Below, in pieces: positions 35,001 to 50,000 of a stretch of 64,000 bases of DNA. The position numbers and the translations under genes are program-made. Source of the DNA: Norana najaformis. Lineage: Eukaryota; Annelida; Clitellata; Crassiclitellata; Hormogastridae. Location of the stretch: NCBI GenBank assembly GCA_964023275.1, contig OZ029916.1:17314150-17378149 (forward strand), in the 5' to 3' direction. The notes under the pieces were generated by a model. That model ran no database searches, was not told the DNA's origin, and was given only the letters and a program-made list of their open reading frames with translations. Each line of letters starts with the position of its first letter. The first letter of the stretch is position 1.

Positions 35001-38000
35001 TGTAATTTGAAATTTGTATAGCGCCTCTCCAAGATAAACTTGTCAGAGGCACTCTCTGCGCTAACGATTTTAAATGTCATTAAGAACAGAACATTCATCC
35101 ATTAGTAAACATGCTCAGATGACTAGAAAAGTCACCAGTGGCAAGCTCATGCACACATGCAAAGCCCAGCCAACTGGTGTCTTGCAAGTAGTTGTCAACT
35201 GTCACTTTGAAAATCGTGGCAGAAGTAATGGTGTCAAGACAATGAATGTGGAACACAGAAGAAGGCAAAATATTATAGCGCTAACAAAATTTTAAAGAAA
35301 AACTAAACTACTGGAATCATTTGACGTTTAGAACATATCCTTTTATTAATAAACTGGCAGATTAATCAAAACCTTCAAAATCAGAGTTAACACTATCATC
35401 AAAGAGTAAACTAAATGTCTCTTCAGCAGTCCTGAGGGTAAATGGTGAAGGTCACGACAGGATGTACCAGTGGTGCCCTAGACGACACAGTATTGTACAG
35501 TATCAACAGACAGTATTTATTTATTACTTATATCTATGTAGCACCAAGTTATCACCAATTCCGAATGACATTCATCAAAATTGTGCATTAAGCACTTGCT
35601 GAAGGTCCCCACACAGTGGCCATTTGTTGAAGAGTATCAAACCTGCACACTCTGCATTATAAGAAGAGCAGTGAAATGATACTGATGTTATAAAATTCAC
35701 CCTACGACCAGATTTGATGAACCTAGTTACCAATTCAAGGACAAGCTGCGTGAGGTAGATGTCGTAACTTTGGGTGGCATCCTGAAGGCGAATGTCGAAC
35801 GTCTTGTCCGGATGCTGCCCCCAGTTTGGTATCTTGAAGGTCAGGTTGAACTGCTCAGGACAAAGGATCAGCAGATCATAGCGAAACAGTTCCTCCAGTT
35901 CCAGCCGGTTGTTGATTGTTACACCCAGGTATGCGGGACAACTGCTCATCTTACCTGGCACAAAAAAGGCAAGCAAAAAGTGACAAATGGTTAGATCAGG
36001 TGTAGTCAACAGTATAGAACTGCACTAGAAAACCTTTAGTAGTTGCAAATGTCCCAGCATGCTGTTACAAGCTGAGGCTGATTCAGTTGCCATTCTGGTG
36101 CATTCCTTGTCCTCCCTCACCTGGATCAGTACAATACCATCTTGTTGGTCTTCCTCTCTTTTGAATCTGGCATCTGTATTAGTCCTCATCTCTGCTGTCC
36201 ATTGGTGCATAAAATGTGGCCAACTGACCATGTTTTGTGCAGATATTGCACTATATGCGACACTATTGGGTTGCCAACTGCTCTTCACATGCTGTAGGCT
36301 AGAAGACCCTGTGCTTAGAGGGCTGTGCTCTGTGGTCACCAGATGAAATGAAATCTTATGGGCTTGCTGCTGGTCAATCGTCTACTTAGTATCACTAAAC
36401 TGTCTGGCCGCGCCCCTGCATCACCATGCATGCATGCATGCACCTACCGATATTATTGCATAGATAAATATATATTATACTGTATCTATATAATATCATC
36501 AATATTTGTGATGTAGATATTGTCATGATACGTTCACGGAATCAAAGTTGGGCTAATGTTGGCATCCACACAGTAAAACAATGTTGGGCCAATGGATACA
36601 CAATGTCACAAAAACCGTGAACATTGGCCCCATATTAGCCCAATATTGAATACTACACTGTGTCCGGAAAAATTCCAAGGCTTTACGGTAAATATGAAAA
36701 TAATTAGTAAACATTAATCGATTTTTAAAATTCCAAAAACAGTTTAATCCTGAAATATATAATTACCAACAAAATTCTTTGTAATTTATTAACGGCCCCC
36801 GTTTAAAATTACGTCACAGTGACGTATTTGAATTTTATATTTTGTAAAGAAAGTTGCTAGAAAAATGGCGTTCAGCGAGGAAGACAAAATTGTTATAAAA
36901 TTTTTACGCCAAAACAACAATTATAGTGCAAATAATATTTCAGGATTAAACTGTTTTTGGAATTTTAAAAATCGATTAATGTTTACTAATTATTTTCATA
37001 TTTACCGTAAAGCCTTGGAATTTTTCCGGACACAGTGTATATCGACATAATACAAGGTGTATGACATACATTACAACTAAATGTCGCTACTGCCATTGGC
37101 GCTTATTAGACCCCTGATATAAATGAATTGATCCAGCGGTTCAATAGGTTCCCCTTAGAGAACTGAAGTCAATTAACTTATTTATTTAAAGCACTTGTTA
37201 TGCGTGAAATGTCAGTAAATCTGAATCTGAGGTGCAGATGTATGTTCTCTATGGGCCAAGTGGAGTCATGCAAAAACCAGATTAAAATAGTGAGTCATCA
37301 GTTGATTTAACTGGCGGTGGCAAGTTGGGCCTTTTGTGCTAGATGATTCCAGATATGAGGAGCACAGTAACTAAAAGCATGTGTTCATACAATTGTCCTG
37401 AACATAGGTTCTAGCAGCAAACCAGTATCAGAAGAATGCAACAGTCAAGAAGGGTAATATGGAGTTACCAATGTATTAAGATATGAATGGAAGGGTGGTG
37501 TTTTAGGTCTTAAAGGTCAGTCTTTAACTTAATACACCATTCAGCAGGAAGCCAGTGAAGTTCGTGAATGTGATCTGATGTATTTGGCAAGAGGAAGAAC
37601 ATGTAACAACCCTACAAAGAGAGTTTTGAACCCTCTGGAGCTTTTTTAGTTTAAAAGAGGATGTATGATATATAACACTTCTTTGGCATGGTCTAATGAG
37701 AACCAACAAGTGCACATGCCACTATTTTAGCCACGTCATTATTCAGAGAATGCCTTATGTGACGAAATCCCCTGATGTGGTAGATCTGCAAACAGAAGAC
37801 ATGTGGGAAGTCATGGTGAGTGAGTTATCAATGGTGACATGTGAAGAGTTTAAATTTTGTCTGATAATGGGAGTTTGGTTCCTGCAAGGTCAACAGATGA
37901 ATGCATACAGAAAGACTGCATATGCTGGTGAGTTGTGAAGAGAATCGCCTCTGACTTATCTAGGTTGATTGCAAGGTCATTAAAGCAGAGCCAAATGTAA

Positions 38001-41000
38001 AGAGAAGGCAAACAAAGTTTGAGTTCTGTTTTAGCTGAGGGACCTTTTCGCAGACAAAGCAACGTAGAGTCGAGTGTCACTGGCATATTGCTGGACCACA
38101 GCATTGCGCATGTATGCAATTTGACAAATAGACAAAATAAACACTGAATACAGATGATGCCCAAGGACTGAACCCTGAGGCACATCTGCATGATAGGCAA
38201 TCAGAGCAAGATGAGTTTATTGCAACTTGTTGAAAATGATCATTAAGATAAGAATATATGCAGACATGAGCAGAACATGAAACTCCAAATGATATTTAGA
38301 GGCAAGACAACAAAATACCATGGTCTACAGTATCAAATGCTGCATTCAAATCAAGAGACATAAGAAGAGATGCTTGGCCAGAATATTTTGAATGAAATAT
38401 GTTATTAAGTGTACCAGCGAGAGCAGTCTCAGTTGAATGATGTCTACTATAAGCAGACTGAATAGGAGTAAAATTTAGAGAAGATGTTACATGCCCCTGA
38501 AGACGTACCTAATATAGGTGTTCAAACAGTTTGGAGATATTATTCAGATTGGAAATAGGTCTATAATTAATCAACCAGGTCAGGTTGTAGGTCATCTAGA
38601 TCAGGCTTTTAAATAGAGGTATCACAAGAGCAGTTTCAAGGCAGAGGGAAAACATCCTTTGTAAAAGGAGAGATCAGCCAGATGAGTAATGAGGATGGAA
38701 AACATATTAGAACAGGATATAATAATAAAAGTCAGATTTAAATTAAGTTGTGATGACTTAGGTGGAACATTTCCAATAATTCTTCTTGTACTGTATCTGA
38801 ACACATGTAACATCTTGTCTAAATTTTAGTCCTATTCAGTCTGCTTTTCGTAAACATCATGGTACTGAATTCATCACCAGCATGAAAAATATCAGAACAA
38901 ATTTGTCTTATCTAGCCCAGATCTATGCTCAGATAGCACAATTTTTAAATGAGAAATTGTAAAAAAAAAATTTTGAAGGACCTAAACAAGGTCAATCAAG
39001 TCATTGCAGAAATCATTCAAAGAATGAAGCATTTTCTTTACAATGCTTCACTGGTCTCTGGCAGTTTTGGCCGTGTCCAACTGGTCATGGTAGCATGGTA
39101 GCATTGCTGTAGAGATGCTACAGTTCGTTTTTTTGACATCCTGGAAGCCCTACGGCAGGCGATTCTGTCACTTTCCTGTTGGGATTTCTTCCAATGATGT
39201 TCCTGACAACAGCGATCTTGCTTGGCTTGCTTTGCTTCCGCAGAAGCCGTTTTATGATAGGCTTGGCAGGTCTCCTACAGCAGGTGTGAATCCAGTCCAC
39301 TCAGAACAATAAAGGAAAGTATCTGCTGTCTGGGCTGGTTCAGAAAACAGTTCTGTGTTGATCAACTCAACTGTATTGACCTGCTTGATTAGGTGATATG
39401 AAAGTGCTGGACATACTCATCGCCACTGTAGCAATGATGAGACTGACACCCCTTCTTCCTCTTATCTCTCTCTCCTCTCTAACCCCAAACACCACCCCCC
39501 ATAGCTGCCACGCTGTCTCTCCATCTGACTTTTGAATCTTGAACTGGAACCGAACCCTTTTGCCTATCGATTTTGTTTTGACTGAGCGCCTGTGAATAAG
39601 CTGGTCCCTGAGGTGCGGCTTTCGTTGGGCGCTGTAGAAATCTCGGAATTACGATTACGATTACAACTGTCAGGTCATTAGGTAGTCAAGGTTCAGTAGT
39701 TGTTCAAAGTTTTCCTTCTATTGTTCAGGTATGCATGCATTGTTTTCTAAAACTTCACCCGTTGGGTCTTTGATTGATGCAATTTTGAGCTCCAATTGTC
39801 CACTAGATTATTGATGGACTTGAGAAAGGAGGTGAATTCATTGCCATTGTTCTGTGTCATTATGTTGACTGCTGGAAAATCTGTCCCATAACTCTTCTGA
39901 ACTACCTTCATCTTGCTCACATTCTTATTGAAGTCATCGTCACAAACCCAGCTTGAAGTACTGTAGTCATATGGCTGCTCCGTCTTAATACAGACTTCCC
40001 GCATTCTATTAACCATTAAAGCTTTTCTGCTTCTCTACACTCTTGTTCCATCCATTTGTTTCGTCTGTTTGTAGTTTTCTTCTGATTTCTCTGGTGAGCC
40101 AGTTTAATTTTTTATGGTCTGTGTTGTTTGTCTGTTGCCTGGCTATGTTTTTTCTTTCATCCATGAGTTCTAGCAATTAATCTGATATCCAATGGTCTTT
40201 AGGCTTTTTACTCTCCTATCCAATTACTTTGTTGGCCACTGTTAGTATTTATTTTTGTATCTTTTCCACATGTCTTCTATGCTGTTTTGATCAATGATCT
40301 GTATGTTCCACTCTCAATCTCCTCTTCGTATTTCTATTGGAGGTATGCTGGCTGGGTGTGGAGGCACTCATATATGTTAGGCTTATGAGCCAACTAGGGT
40401 GAGCCAACAGACCTGGACTTAAGGCCAGTTCAGTGCAATAACTGATAGTTATTTCCCATCTGAAGCTGGTACCAATTTATTCCGATTACCAATTTATTCC
40501 AATTTGTGACAGAAGCATTTTGCTCAAGGTTTTTACATGGAGTTGATGCAGCATGCCATCCATTATTCAACAGCAGTCAGTAATCCAAGCACTATCTGGC
40601 TTCAATACTGATAATTTCTGCATATGGCGGTACCGGTATATCTAATGTGATATAGCATATGACATCAACCTCAGCAAATTAATGGGGCATGGCATGGCCA
40701 ATATCAGATGGATAATGGTAAGCTGTGAAATATTAAGCTGTGAAATATTAGTTTTAGATAAATACACATAACAATATGGAAAATGAACAAAGATTTCTAC
40801 CTGAAATGTTTATTTCCCAGATTCTTCCTTGTGTTGTGAGTTCAATACTGGCTTTGAGTGAATCTTTGATAAGCAGTAGCGGACCATTGTTGCGGAAATA
40901 GTAGGGCAATATGGACATGTTACCTACAAGAATAAATAGAAACTTATAAAAAGCTGAAGGCTAGGAGAGCCAATTTAGTTTATTAACATGAAAAAATCAG

Positions 41001-44000
41001 TAATTAGGAACAAGTGTTAACAGCCACACAATAGAAATAAAACAAGTAAACGAGCAGAAAGAAGACACCAATACTGTTCAAACCATACTGTTGGTCAATG
41101 CTTGTAAAGTACTGGCATCTATTTTCTTCTCTGCAAGTAGCACATTTTTACATGTAACTTACACAGTTTGCCGAGCAAAATGCTTGTTCTCAACTTCACA
41201 CTTCCACAATGCATTATAGGAGCTTGCATTGACTAGAAGGTCACTTTAGAGGTTTATGAAGAAACCTGAGATAAGAACTCTGAAGATTTCCTCTGCTTCA
41301 TGTCATCAAAGGCTGAAAACCATTGTCCTCAATGGTAGATTGGTTGAGTCGGGATTGATGCTGAGGAGTTTCCCTTAACTGGCACTCTAAATAAGTCAAT
41401 CTACATCTCAATACATGACATAACAGTTGCATCAATAATAACTTATCTTAAAAAGCACATCAAGTAGGTCAAAATGGTGAAGTAAACTTTACCTGGCACA
41501 GTAAAACGTAAAAAAGGTGGATTATCGATGGACTTGAGAAAGTAGGTGAACTCATTCTCAGTGTTCTGTGTCATTATGTTGACTGCTTGAAAATCTGTCC
41601 CATAATGCTTCTGAACTATCTTCATCTTGCTCACATTCTTATTGCAGTCATTGTCACGAACCCAGCTTGAAGTACTGTAGTCAAATGGCCGCTCAAACTG
41701 TGTTGAAGCGACAAAGATGTTGTGTGATATTTCATGAACAACAACCTTCTTACGGCGATATTCATCCTCCATTTTTAAGGCATGAACTGTAAAATTGATC
41801 TTATTTTTACTGTCTCTTCCAATGAGAATAAACTCATCCTTTAGGTCTAATCCAGTGTTGTGCTCAACAGTTATGTAGTCAGCCTGTGAATATCATTAGA
41901 CACTCAATGCAAGCCAGAGGCATGATTAAATCAGAAATGTACAATACTGCTTAATATAAAATTAAGTTTTAAAGTAAGAAAGAGGCATTATATACCTAAA
42001 GAAGCATTTAAAACAGAGCTCCTTTGGCAAAACTGACTCAGCTGCCACCATTTACTAAAATGGCATTACATAACAAAAAAAACCAAAGAGACCCAAACAG
42101 GTCAAAGACAGACAACATTCTGATTTAGCTATATAATAACCAAGGAGGCAGTCTTGGTCTCGAGGTCTCAGTCTTAAGATGGTCTTGAGACGTACCTAAC
42201 ATCTTGTCTCAGATAGATTGGCCAACATTTCGGTCTTGTCTCAGTCTTGGGGCAGGATGTCTTGGGGCTCATCTCAGTTTTGCTTGTTGAGGTCTCGTGG
42301 GCAAGTCCCGAGACTCGGTGTTTGAGACACGTTGAAAAATTGCAATATTGTCCATTGGTATCAACAAATGTAGAATACGTATATGCCAGAAATAAGTTTA
42401 GAATAGTGTTATCATAAGAATACTCAATTCATCAGTGCTTAACTACAGTCTGCTCTTGCACACTTCAAATTAGCCTCTCATTTACAATACATCATAACAA
42501 TTTCATGTTTCATAACAATAAACAGATAGCAAGCAAATATTTAAATTATCGAGTACTCGTTATAAAACCTCCTAAAATGGAAGTTAACATTTCTGAGCAG
42601 AGCGACAGTCTAGTTTGTGCTTTGTTGGCACAAATAAAGCTAATGGCCTTTTCCCAGGCACAATTCTAGGGTTTATTTGAGCAAGATCCGGGTTTATTTG
42701 TGCAAAACGAAGCAAGTAACCTTCAACTGTAACGCTACATTAAAAAAGTAAAAACAACTTTTGAGGTTGACAAAATGCACTTCCAGGAATGGCTTGGACT
42801 CAGTCTCATCTTAGTGTCATCTTAGAGACCCAAGGTCTCAGACTTGGTCTTGTCTTGGACTGCTAGGTGCACACCTTGGTCTGGTCTCAGTCTCAGGGTG
42901 AGACTTCTTGGATCTTGTTTCAGTCTTGGTCCCAAGGGTCTCATGAGCATCCATGATCATAAAACCACTACAGGTCATCTTTACCTGCCTCAGTGACCAC
43001 AACAGCTTTTTCTGTGATAGATCACAGCAAGAAAAAATAGTCCAAATAATTTTGATTTTGATTGCAATTTATTTGAGAGTGACAATCCAGTGAAGCCTTT
43101 TATACTGTGATGAAATTGAGAAAGAAAAGTCTGATGTAAATGAAAATTTCAAAGGTCAGTCTTGCAGCAAACAGAAACTTTCTGTATTCCTTCATCTTTT
43201 CAATTTACATGGAACTTTTATTCATAAATAAATGCTAAGCAGGTCATAACAAATGCCTTGTTTGTGAGTTAAAGAAGTAATTTTAATACCCTAAAAATAA
43301 GCTTTTCTTATTTACTAGGTGTAAGTCAGTCCACTGTAATTCTGAAATTAGATCTTTTTTGCTGTGTTAATTAGAAAGCAGCTGACCTGATATTCTCCAT
43401 GCGACTGGTAGCGAAGGTCTTGTGCATAGACCGTCTTGTTAACCATGGGAGTTTGAAATCCAGTTCCAGGAATCTGGATGAAATAGAAGAGCTCATAAAG
43501 GATGTCGTATTTCTGGTGTTGCAGATGACACTGGAACTCGTTCTTGATGTTCTGAAAGACAGGTTGGATAGTGTAGCGATAAGCGTCTCCCATTGCACAT
43601 TCTACAGGAACTGACATGCACTCCTTACTCATCGTCTGCTTGCAATCAACCAACGTGTAGCAGTCAATCTGACAACACTTCCTCTCGAAAACATCTGAAG
43701 CATAAACAACAGTCAATACCAAAACAAATGTACAGTTACGGCTAATGGCTTTTCCCAGCCACATTTCTAGGGTTTGGCCAGTTGCCTTAGAAACAAATCC
43801 CAAGAGCTGCAGCAGCAAAGTTAGGATGTCCACTGAAAGGCTTTTGATCATCTGAAAACAAGACACAAAGTGCAAACTTTTCAAATGGAATAAGAGATGA
43901 ATTAGGCCCTTTCTCGTTCTCTACAATATTCTGTAAGTAGAAGTGGAAAGATCTAGAATATAGATATAGAATAGATATAGGTATGCAACAATAACAGAAT

Positions 44001-47000
44001 AGGATGCAATTTCACTGATCGGTCACTACAGGTCTGAGAGAGACTGCCAGTGCAGACCTTTTCCAACTACCAATGCATCTTTCAACTTCAGATGAACTTA
44101 TTGATTCTATTAGAATTCTGATATCATTTAAGCTAGTAAGGAGGGTCTGTAAGATATTCTTAACAGCCACAATGGAACTATTCACAAGCACACAAACAAG
44201 TTCATACAAGGACACTGAAAGAAAAGCAAGCAAACCTTGTAATGTCAAATGAAATTATCTGACATTACTTTACTGGAGGTAGCATGCAAGTCTCAAAATA
44301 TGGATGATTACAGTCACTGATAGTTTACACATCACAGTTTACAGTTTCATCACAGTTTACACAGCTTGGCTTATCCATCTGTATACATCAAACGTCACCT
44401 AGAGCAAGACAACGTGGCTGGTTGAGGCACTGTTCACAGCGTGAGGAAGCAGTGCGACACTTCCTCGGAGGAAATCTAATGGGTCGTTCAACGCTGTACG
44501 TTTGATTGAAAACTTCGCGTAGAAGTGCTGAACTGTCTGTACAAACGATGCTATTGGCAGCCGGCAACAAAGGCTCGGGAAAGGTACCCTAAAAATAGGA
44601 ATTCAAAACACAAATTTATCACAAAGAGGACACTAGACGACAAATGTATAAATTCAAAACACATTCTGATCTAACTACAATCTATTGTTCACTGTCAACA
44701 TCAGTATCATCATAACTGAATTCAGCTGGAAGTAAAGCATAAAGTCGATTGGCTGTATGTAAGATGAAAAGAGAAAAGTTAATGCCTCTGCAAAAAATTA
44801 ACCAAGTCTCAGTTTATCTATAGGAGAAATGGCTTTGGCTTGGTTTCGTCTTGTAAACTAACTTCACATATTTCAAACAAGCATCAAAACAGTATGTCAT
44901 GATGACATGTAGAAAGTGATGCAAAAAGCAGGAATACAAGTGAAACTGATTAAATTTAATACATCAGGTATACTGAAAACCCTAGAGTGCAATAAAGGTA
45001 GATAAAAAAGATCACGAAATACCGTCAGGTGAAAATGAGGGCACATCATGGATGTATCTTATCATCATACATCTGTTCAACCTAGTTAGAAGTAGTAATG
45101 GCATTTAGCCTACACAACACCACGGCAGAAATCAAAAATAAATGGAAACCTGATGAATAATCTTTGATTTGCTGAAGGAACTGGCCTCCTTGCTAGAAAT
45201 GGATTAGAACTACAAGAGATTATGACACAGAGGACAAACCAATCGAAGATTTGATTAATAATAATAATAATAATAATAATTAGCAACTTCTAATGTGCCG
45301 GTGTCTAATGCACAAGGCATCAACCAATGGCACACCAAAACAAAGCCACAAGCAGGTCGATATCCAGAAGGTCAGTCTGCACAACAGAGAGGCAGCCTAT
45401 GGTGGATAACCAATTTGAAAGAGGTAAGTTTTAAGTTAAGAACGAAATGAAAGAAGCGACAGAGCAGAACAAACAGACACAGGAAGGAAGTTTCAGAATT
45501 TTGGTCCAGCAACCGAAAATGCTCGGTTACCCAGAGCAGTTCTAACCCAAGGTATGACCACAGAAAGACAATCAGACGATCTAGCAGAATAATGGTAAGT
45601 CTGGGGAATAAGGAGTGATTTTAAGTAATGTGGTTGGCCATAGTTCAATGTTTTATATACTGTAAGTCCTAATTTGAAACAGATCCTTTGCTGAACAGGA
45701 AGCCAATGCAAAGATTTAAGCACAGGGGTTATATGCTCATATTTTGAAGTATTTGTTATGGCTCTAGCCAAGGAGTTCTGAACTCTTTGGAGTTTCTGAT
45801 GTTCTGCATTTGCTGACTAACGTTCAGAAAACTAATAAAACGGTTATCAAAAAACAAAGACACCAATAACTATTAGCATCCAAGTAGAAGCTATAGTATT
45901 GAATAGGTAGATCAATTCGTATAACCACAAATGGTAATAGAAAAAATGACATACAAAGGAGAATTGGCCACACTTCACAAGCACTTGAAAAATGGCCAGA
46001 TATGGAGAAGCAGGAAAACAGGATAGAAAACAAAGGCAAGAATATGTAAGATGATAATGAAAAAAAATTTCCTAAGTGGATCAAAACATGAGCATAGGAT
46101 CCTCCCAGCATAATTGAGTTGGAATTTCAAAATAACACAGAATTAGAAAACTTGATAGTCCTTAAATATGCAAACAACTCAGCTGCATGAGTTTATTCAG
46201 CAGAGAGAGACTCTAATGGCTTGGTCAAATGAAAAAAATGCCAGCTGACCAAATCCCAAAGAATGCAATACATGCACGATCTGAAAGAAAGAGAAACGGA
46301 AGAAGATCACAACTATGCTGGAGAGACAGTATACAATAAAGACATGACAAGACTGGGACTAAACATGAGAAAAACAATAGATTTGAAACATTTTTGGACT
46401 AAACATCAGATTCGACAATATTTAATGAATGAAAAGAATGGAGATCATGTTTTGGACCTCTCATGGCCAAATGGCTGGCATCAGAAACTTATAACAATGA
46501 TGATGAAGATTACGACGACCTATCCCCAATATAATAGTTCTCCCTAACACAAAACATGTCCAAGCATAACAGTTTTGGTTAAAATCAAAGTTTATTCTTA
46601 ACATCTCGCATCAGGTGATAAAATAAATTATAATTTATGTGCTCGTGTGCCCAATAATTATTGGGCACACGAGTCTCATAAAATGCAGATGTATAAAAAG
46701 AATTATTTCCTTATAAGACACATCAACTTATATGATGTATATCCTTGGCAGAATGGCTCACTGATGAAATCCTACAGGTACCATGGCAACATTCTGTTGC
46801 TTGAATCCAAGGCCATTTACGAGAAAAATGAAGACAAGAACATACTCTAACTCAAGGTCATAAAAGTAGGCCTTCAAAATAAACATAGACTTCAAAAGTC
46901 CTCACACTGCAGGGAAATTCATTAGCAAAAATAAAAGAGCCTTGTAGCAGCCAAGATATATTTCATTTGCATGGCAAAAGCTTGTGCTGTTGTCATTGAT

Positions 47001-50000
47001 GACAGACTGTCTTGACGCTCTAATCTGCAGAAAGTTTATTTCCATATGGCAGTGACTTCTCAAGAAAGCAGTTCTGCACTTTTATGGCACTTTTTATGCA
47101 CTGGATGTGTCTGACATCCAAGATCCAGAGATCTTCAGTGGTACAGCATTTACAGCTGCAGCCTAGTACTAAACATCATTCTCTTTGACATCTCACAGGT
47201 CAAGTGAATGTCGTCTATTGCCTTCTTGTTGTCAAATGCACACAAGTATCGTCCAAACACACAAGCATTAAATTCACACAAATATGTGCACGTAAAACCC
47301 ACACACTTTGCCTCTCATACTCACTGAAGCCTCTGAAGCTTCCAAGAAAAATGTTTTCATAGGTGTGTGGACCAGTCTGTCGACATCAGTAAGTAGCTAA
47401 GTCTGGATTACCTATAATGCTGTGGAGTAAAGCATTCTCATAAAATGGCACAAAATGGCACAAAATAAAAAGTTTGGTAATGGAATGGCATTACAGTGAA
47501 CATCACAGCTGTCATTGCTACCCCACTCCAAAAAACTCAAATAAGGGTAAATGCCACTTGCTAAGGTTGAACAGAAGCGAAATTACACTTCTGCTGTTAA
47601 AAATGTGCTGATCGCTACATTCTCTGGCTGGCAATATGGGTCGTAATTGTAGCGATCTAATTATGTGGAGTTCTGAAGCATCCGATGTTTTTCTCTAAAA
47701 TTGCTCTTCTGAGCCTTGCTGTCAATTATTAGCCGTGACTGTCTCCAGACAAAAGTGAAAAAATATTTTGGTGTCGGAGGAGAATATGGCGATGCTGCAA
47801 AAACATAATGCATCAAGTGTACAAGTTTGCCTTTAATGCACAAAATGCATTGTGTTGAAATGAGAGAAACCAAGGACGTAGCTTTGCATTTTCTCATCCA
47901 CTAGAAAGATGGCAAATATATGACAAAAATAAATCTAACTGCAAATTATTGCACAGATATCATGGTTATCTTAAGTTAAGCTTTCTGTGAAACTGGAAAA
48001 GAAAATTTGCGAACTGAGTTTACAATAAAATAAAAGTCCTCTAGAGAACTAGTCATTGCAGAACTGCAAAGGAACACTTTCTTATCAGCTTGCAAGATTA
48101 TGGACATGACATCAGGGTGCTATGAGTAAACGTAGGTTTCCTATATATTTTAAATAAATAGCTGAAGTATAACTTTATACCATTAATAGACTTGAAAACC
48201 AGGCAAAGAATTTAGAATGTCTCTGCCTGGGTTCAAACATAATGTCTTGTACTGTTCTAGCGAAAATGCAAAACGAGTTAGGGGAAATTCATTGCCTAGA
48301 GTCACTCACTACATTGTTTAGTTAGATTTGTTAAGCAAAGTTATAATCTGCACTTGGAATAATGCTGCAAATGTCATTTTAATAATTTTATTAGTCAGTA
48401 AACAGCTTTTGACTCATTTAGTAGTAGTCTGCTTAACAACGCTGTGTCATAACAAAGATGATTAGCATCACCCTCCTCCTTTATCCAGGCTTAGGACCGG
48501 ACCACCCAAACACAGCAGTGACAGTTTTTTAAATTTCGATCCTTAAGTCAAACACATCAAATATATGTTCAAGATGACAACTCTGAAGCAAAAAGTTTTC
48601 TTCTTGCACTTGTTCAAATTCAGTAAAAAAATAAATAATTGAACAATGTAATTAATTTTAATGCTGGAAAAGTAAAGATTATTGCTACCTGTCGTAAAGA
48701 ACTTCAACGCAGAGACCCATTTCAGCCAGTTACAAAGAAAAGTGCTTAAAGCAGTGCTCTGCACATTTTTTCAGCTGACCACTGATTTTAGACAAAGTCA
48801 GACTGACTCTGACAAAATATCATAATCAATCAGATTGACTACGACAAAATAACATAATAAGGGTTGAAACTAACCAAAAAACCAAAGCGATAATCAGAGC
48901 CGAAACTGACGGAAAAGAATCGAATTTGACATCAACTTAAAATGAAACCAGAAGAGAAATCCGCCAAGACACAATCAAAGAAGCAAAGCACTTCAGATTA
49001 GCTCTCAGGAACACACCAATTCACTTTTGTCTCTTGGCACAACAACGAAGGCCACCTCAAAATCAGCTGAGACCAACAGGCATTTTCCATCACCATTCAG
49101 GCCCGTAATGCAGAATTAGATGCACGACTGCACTGACCACCATCTCCAGAGATAATCAGATTACTTGAAAAGCTTCGGTCATTACGTCACAGCAGCAAAA
49201 CAGAATCTTTTGCAGAGGACAAAGACTTGTTTTTTGCAGCTTCTGCCGACAACAGAAACCTCCGCTGGTGACAACCGACGGGCAATCTGTAACCTCACGA
49301 GTGGATAATTACTGTCAGCTGCTAAGCATATGGAGGCTATGGCGATGCCTATATATACATACAAAGAGGCATGTGTAAAGATAGTATGCATCTCCGCATG
49401 TCGGCCTGCCTGTCTGTCTGTCTGTGCCTGTTTCAACTGCTGTTAGGCGTTTCCAATGAGTGTATGGTAATATAACATAAATAATTTACATGACACTCCC
49501 TAAAAGAAAACTCACAGGGCTTCACAATACTAAAGCGTAGTGTAACTTAAATTTCTGTGCAGTCCAACTCTTTAGAAAACTTATGAAACAGAACCAGCAG
49601 CAAAACAAAATGCGATGAGAATGAAATTTATAAAGGTCACATAAAGAAAAAAGGAATAAGAAATTGTTATTAACCGAGATTAACAGCAACCTTAACATGC
49701 CCCTTCAGGTTTTCCTTAAAAATCTTCTAGATTTAAAAAAATTCTAAAGTTTTTCTGCAAGTATTGTGCAGAGAAACTGAAGACATCAAAATAGAGATGA
49801 AAGGAATGAAGCAAAAATACCGAGTTCTCTAGAGAAATGGAAATCACTGTCAAAGATCTGTCGATGACAGTTTGACATCTTGTATTATAATCATGACAAG
49901 CTAATAATAGCATCTTGTGCAAGGGAGGAATTCAAGGGTTTCTTCTTTGGGTCAGGATGACAACATCGAGAAAAATATGACTTCTGATTTTGAAGGGTAT

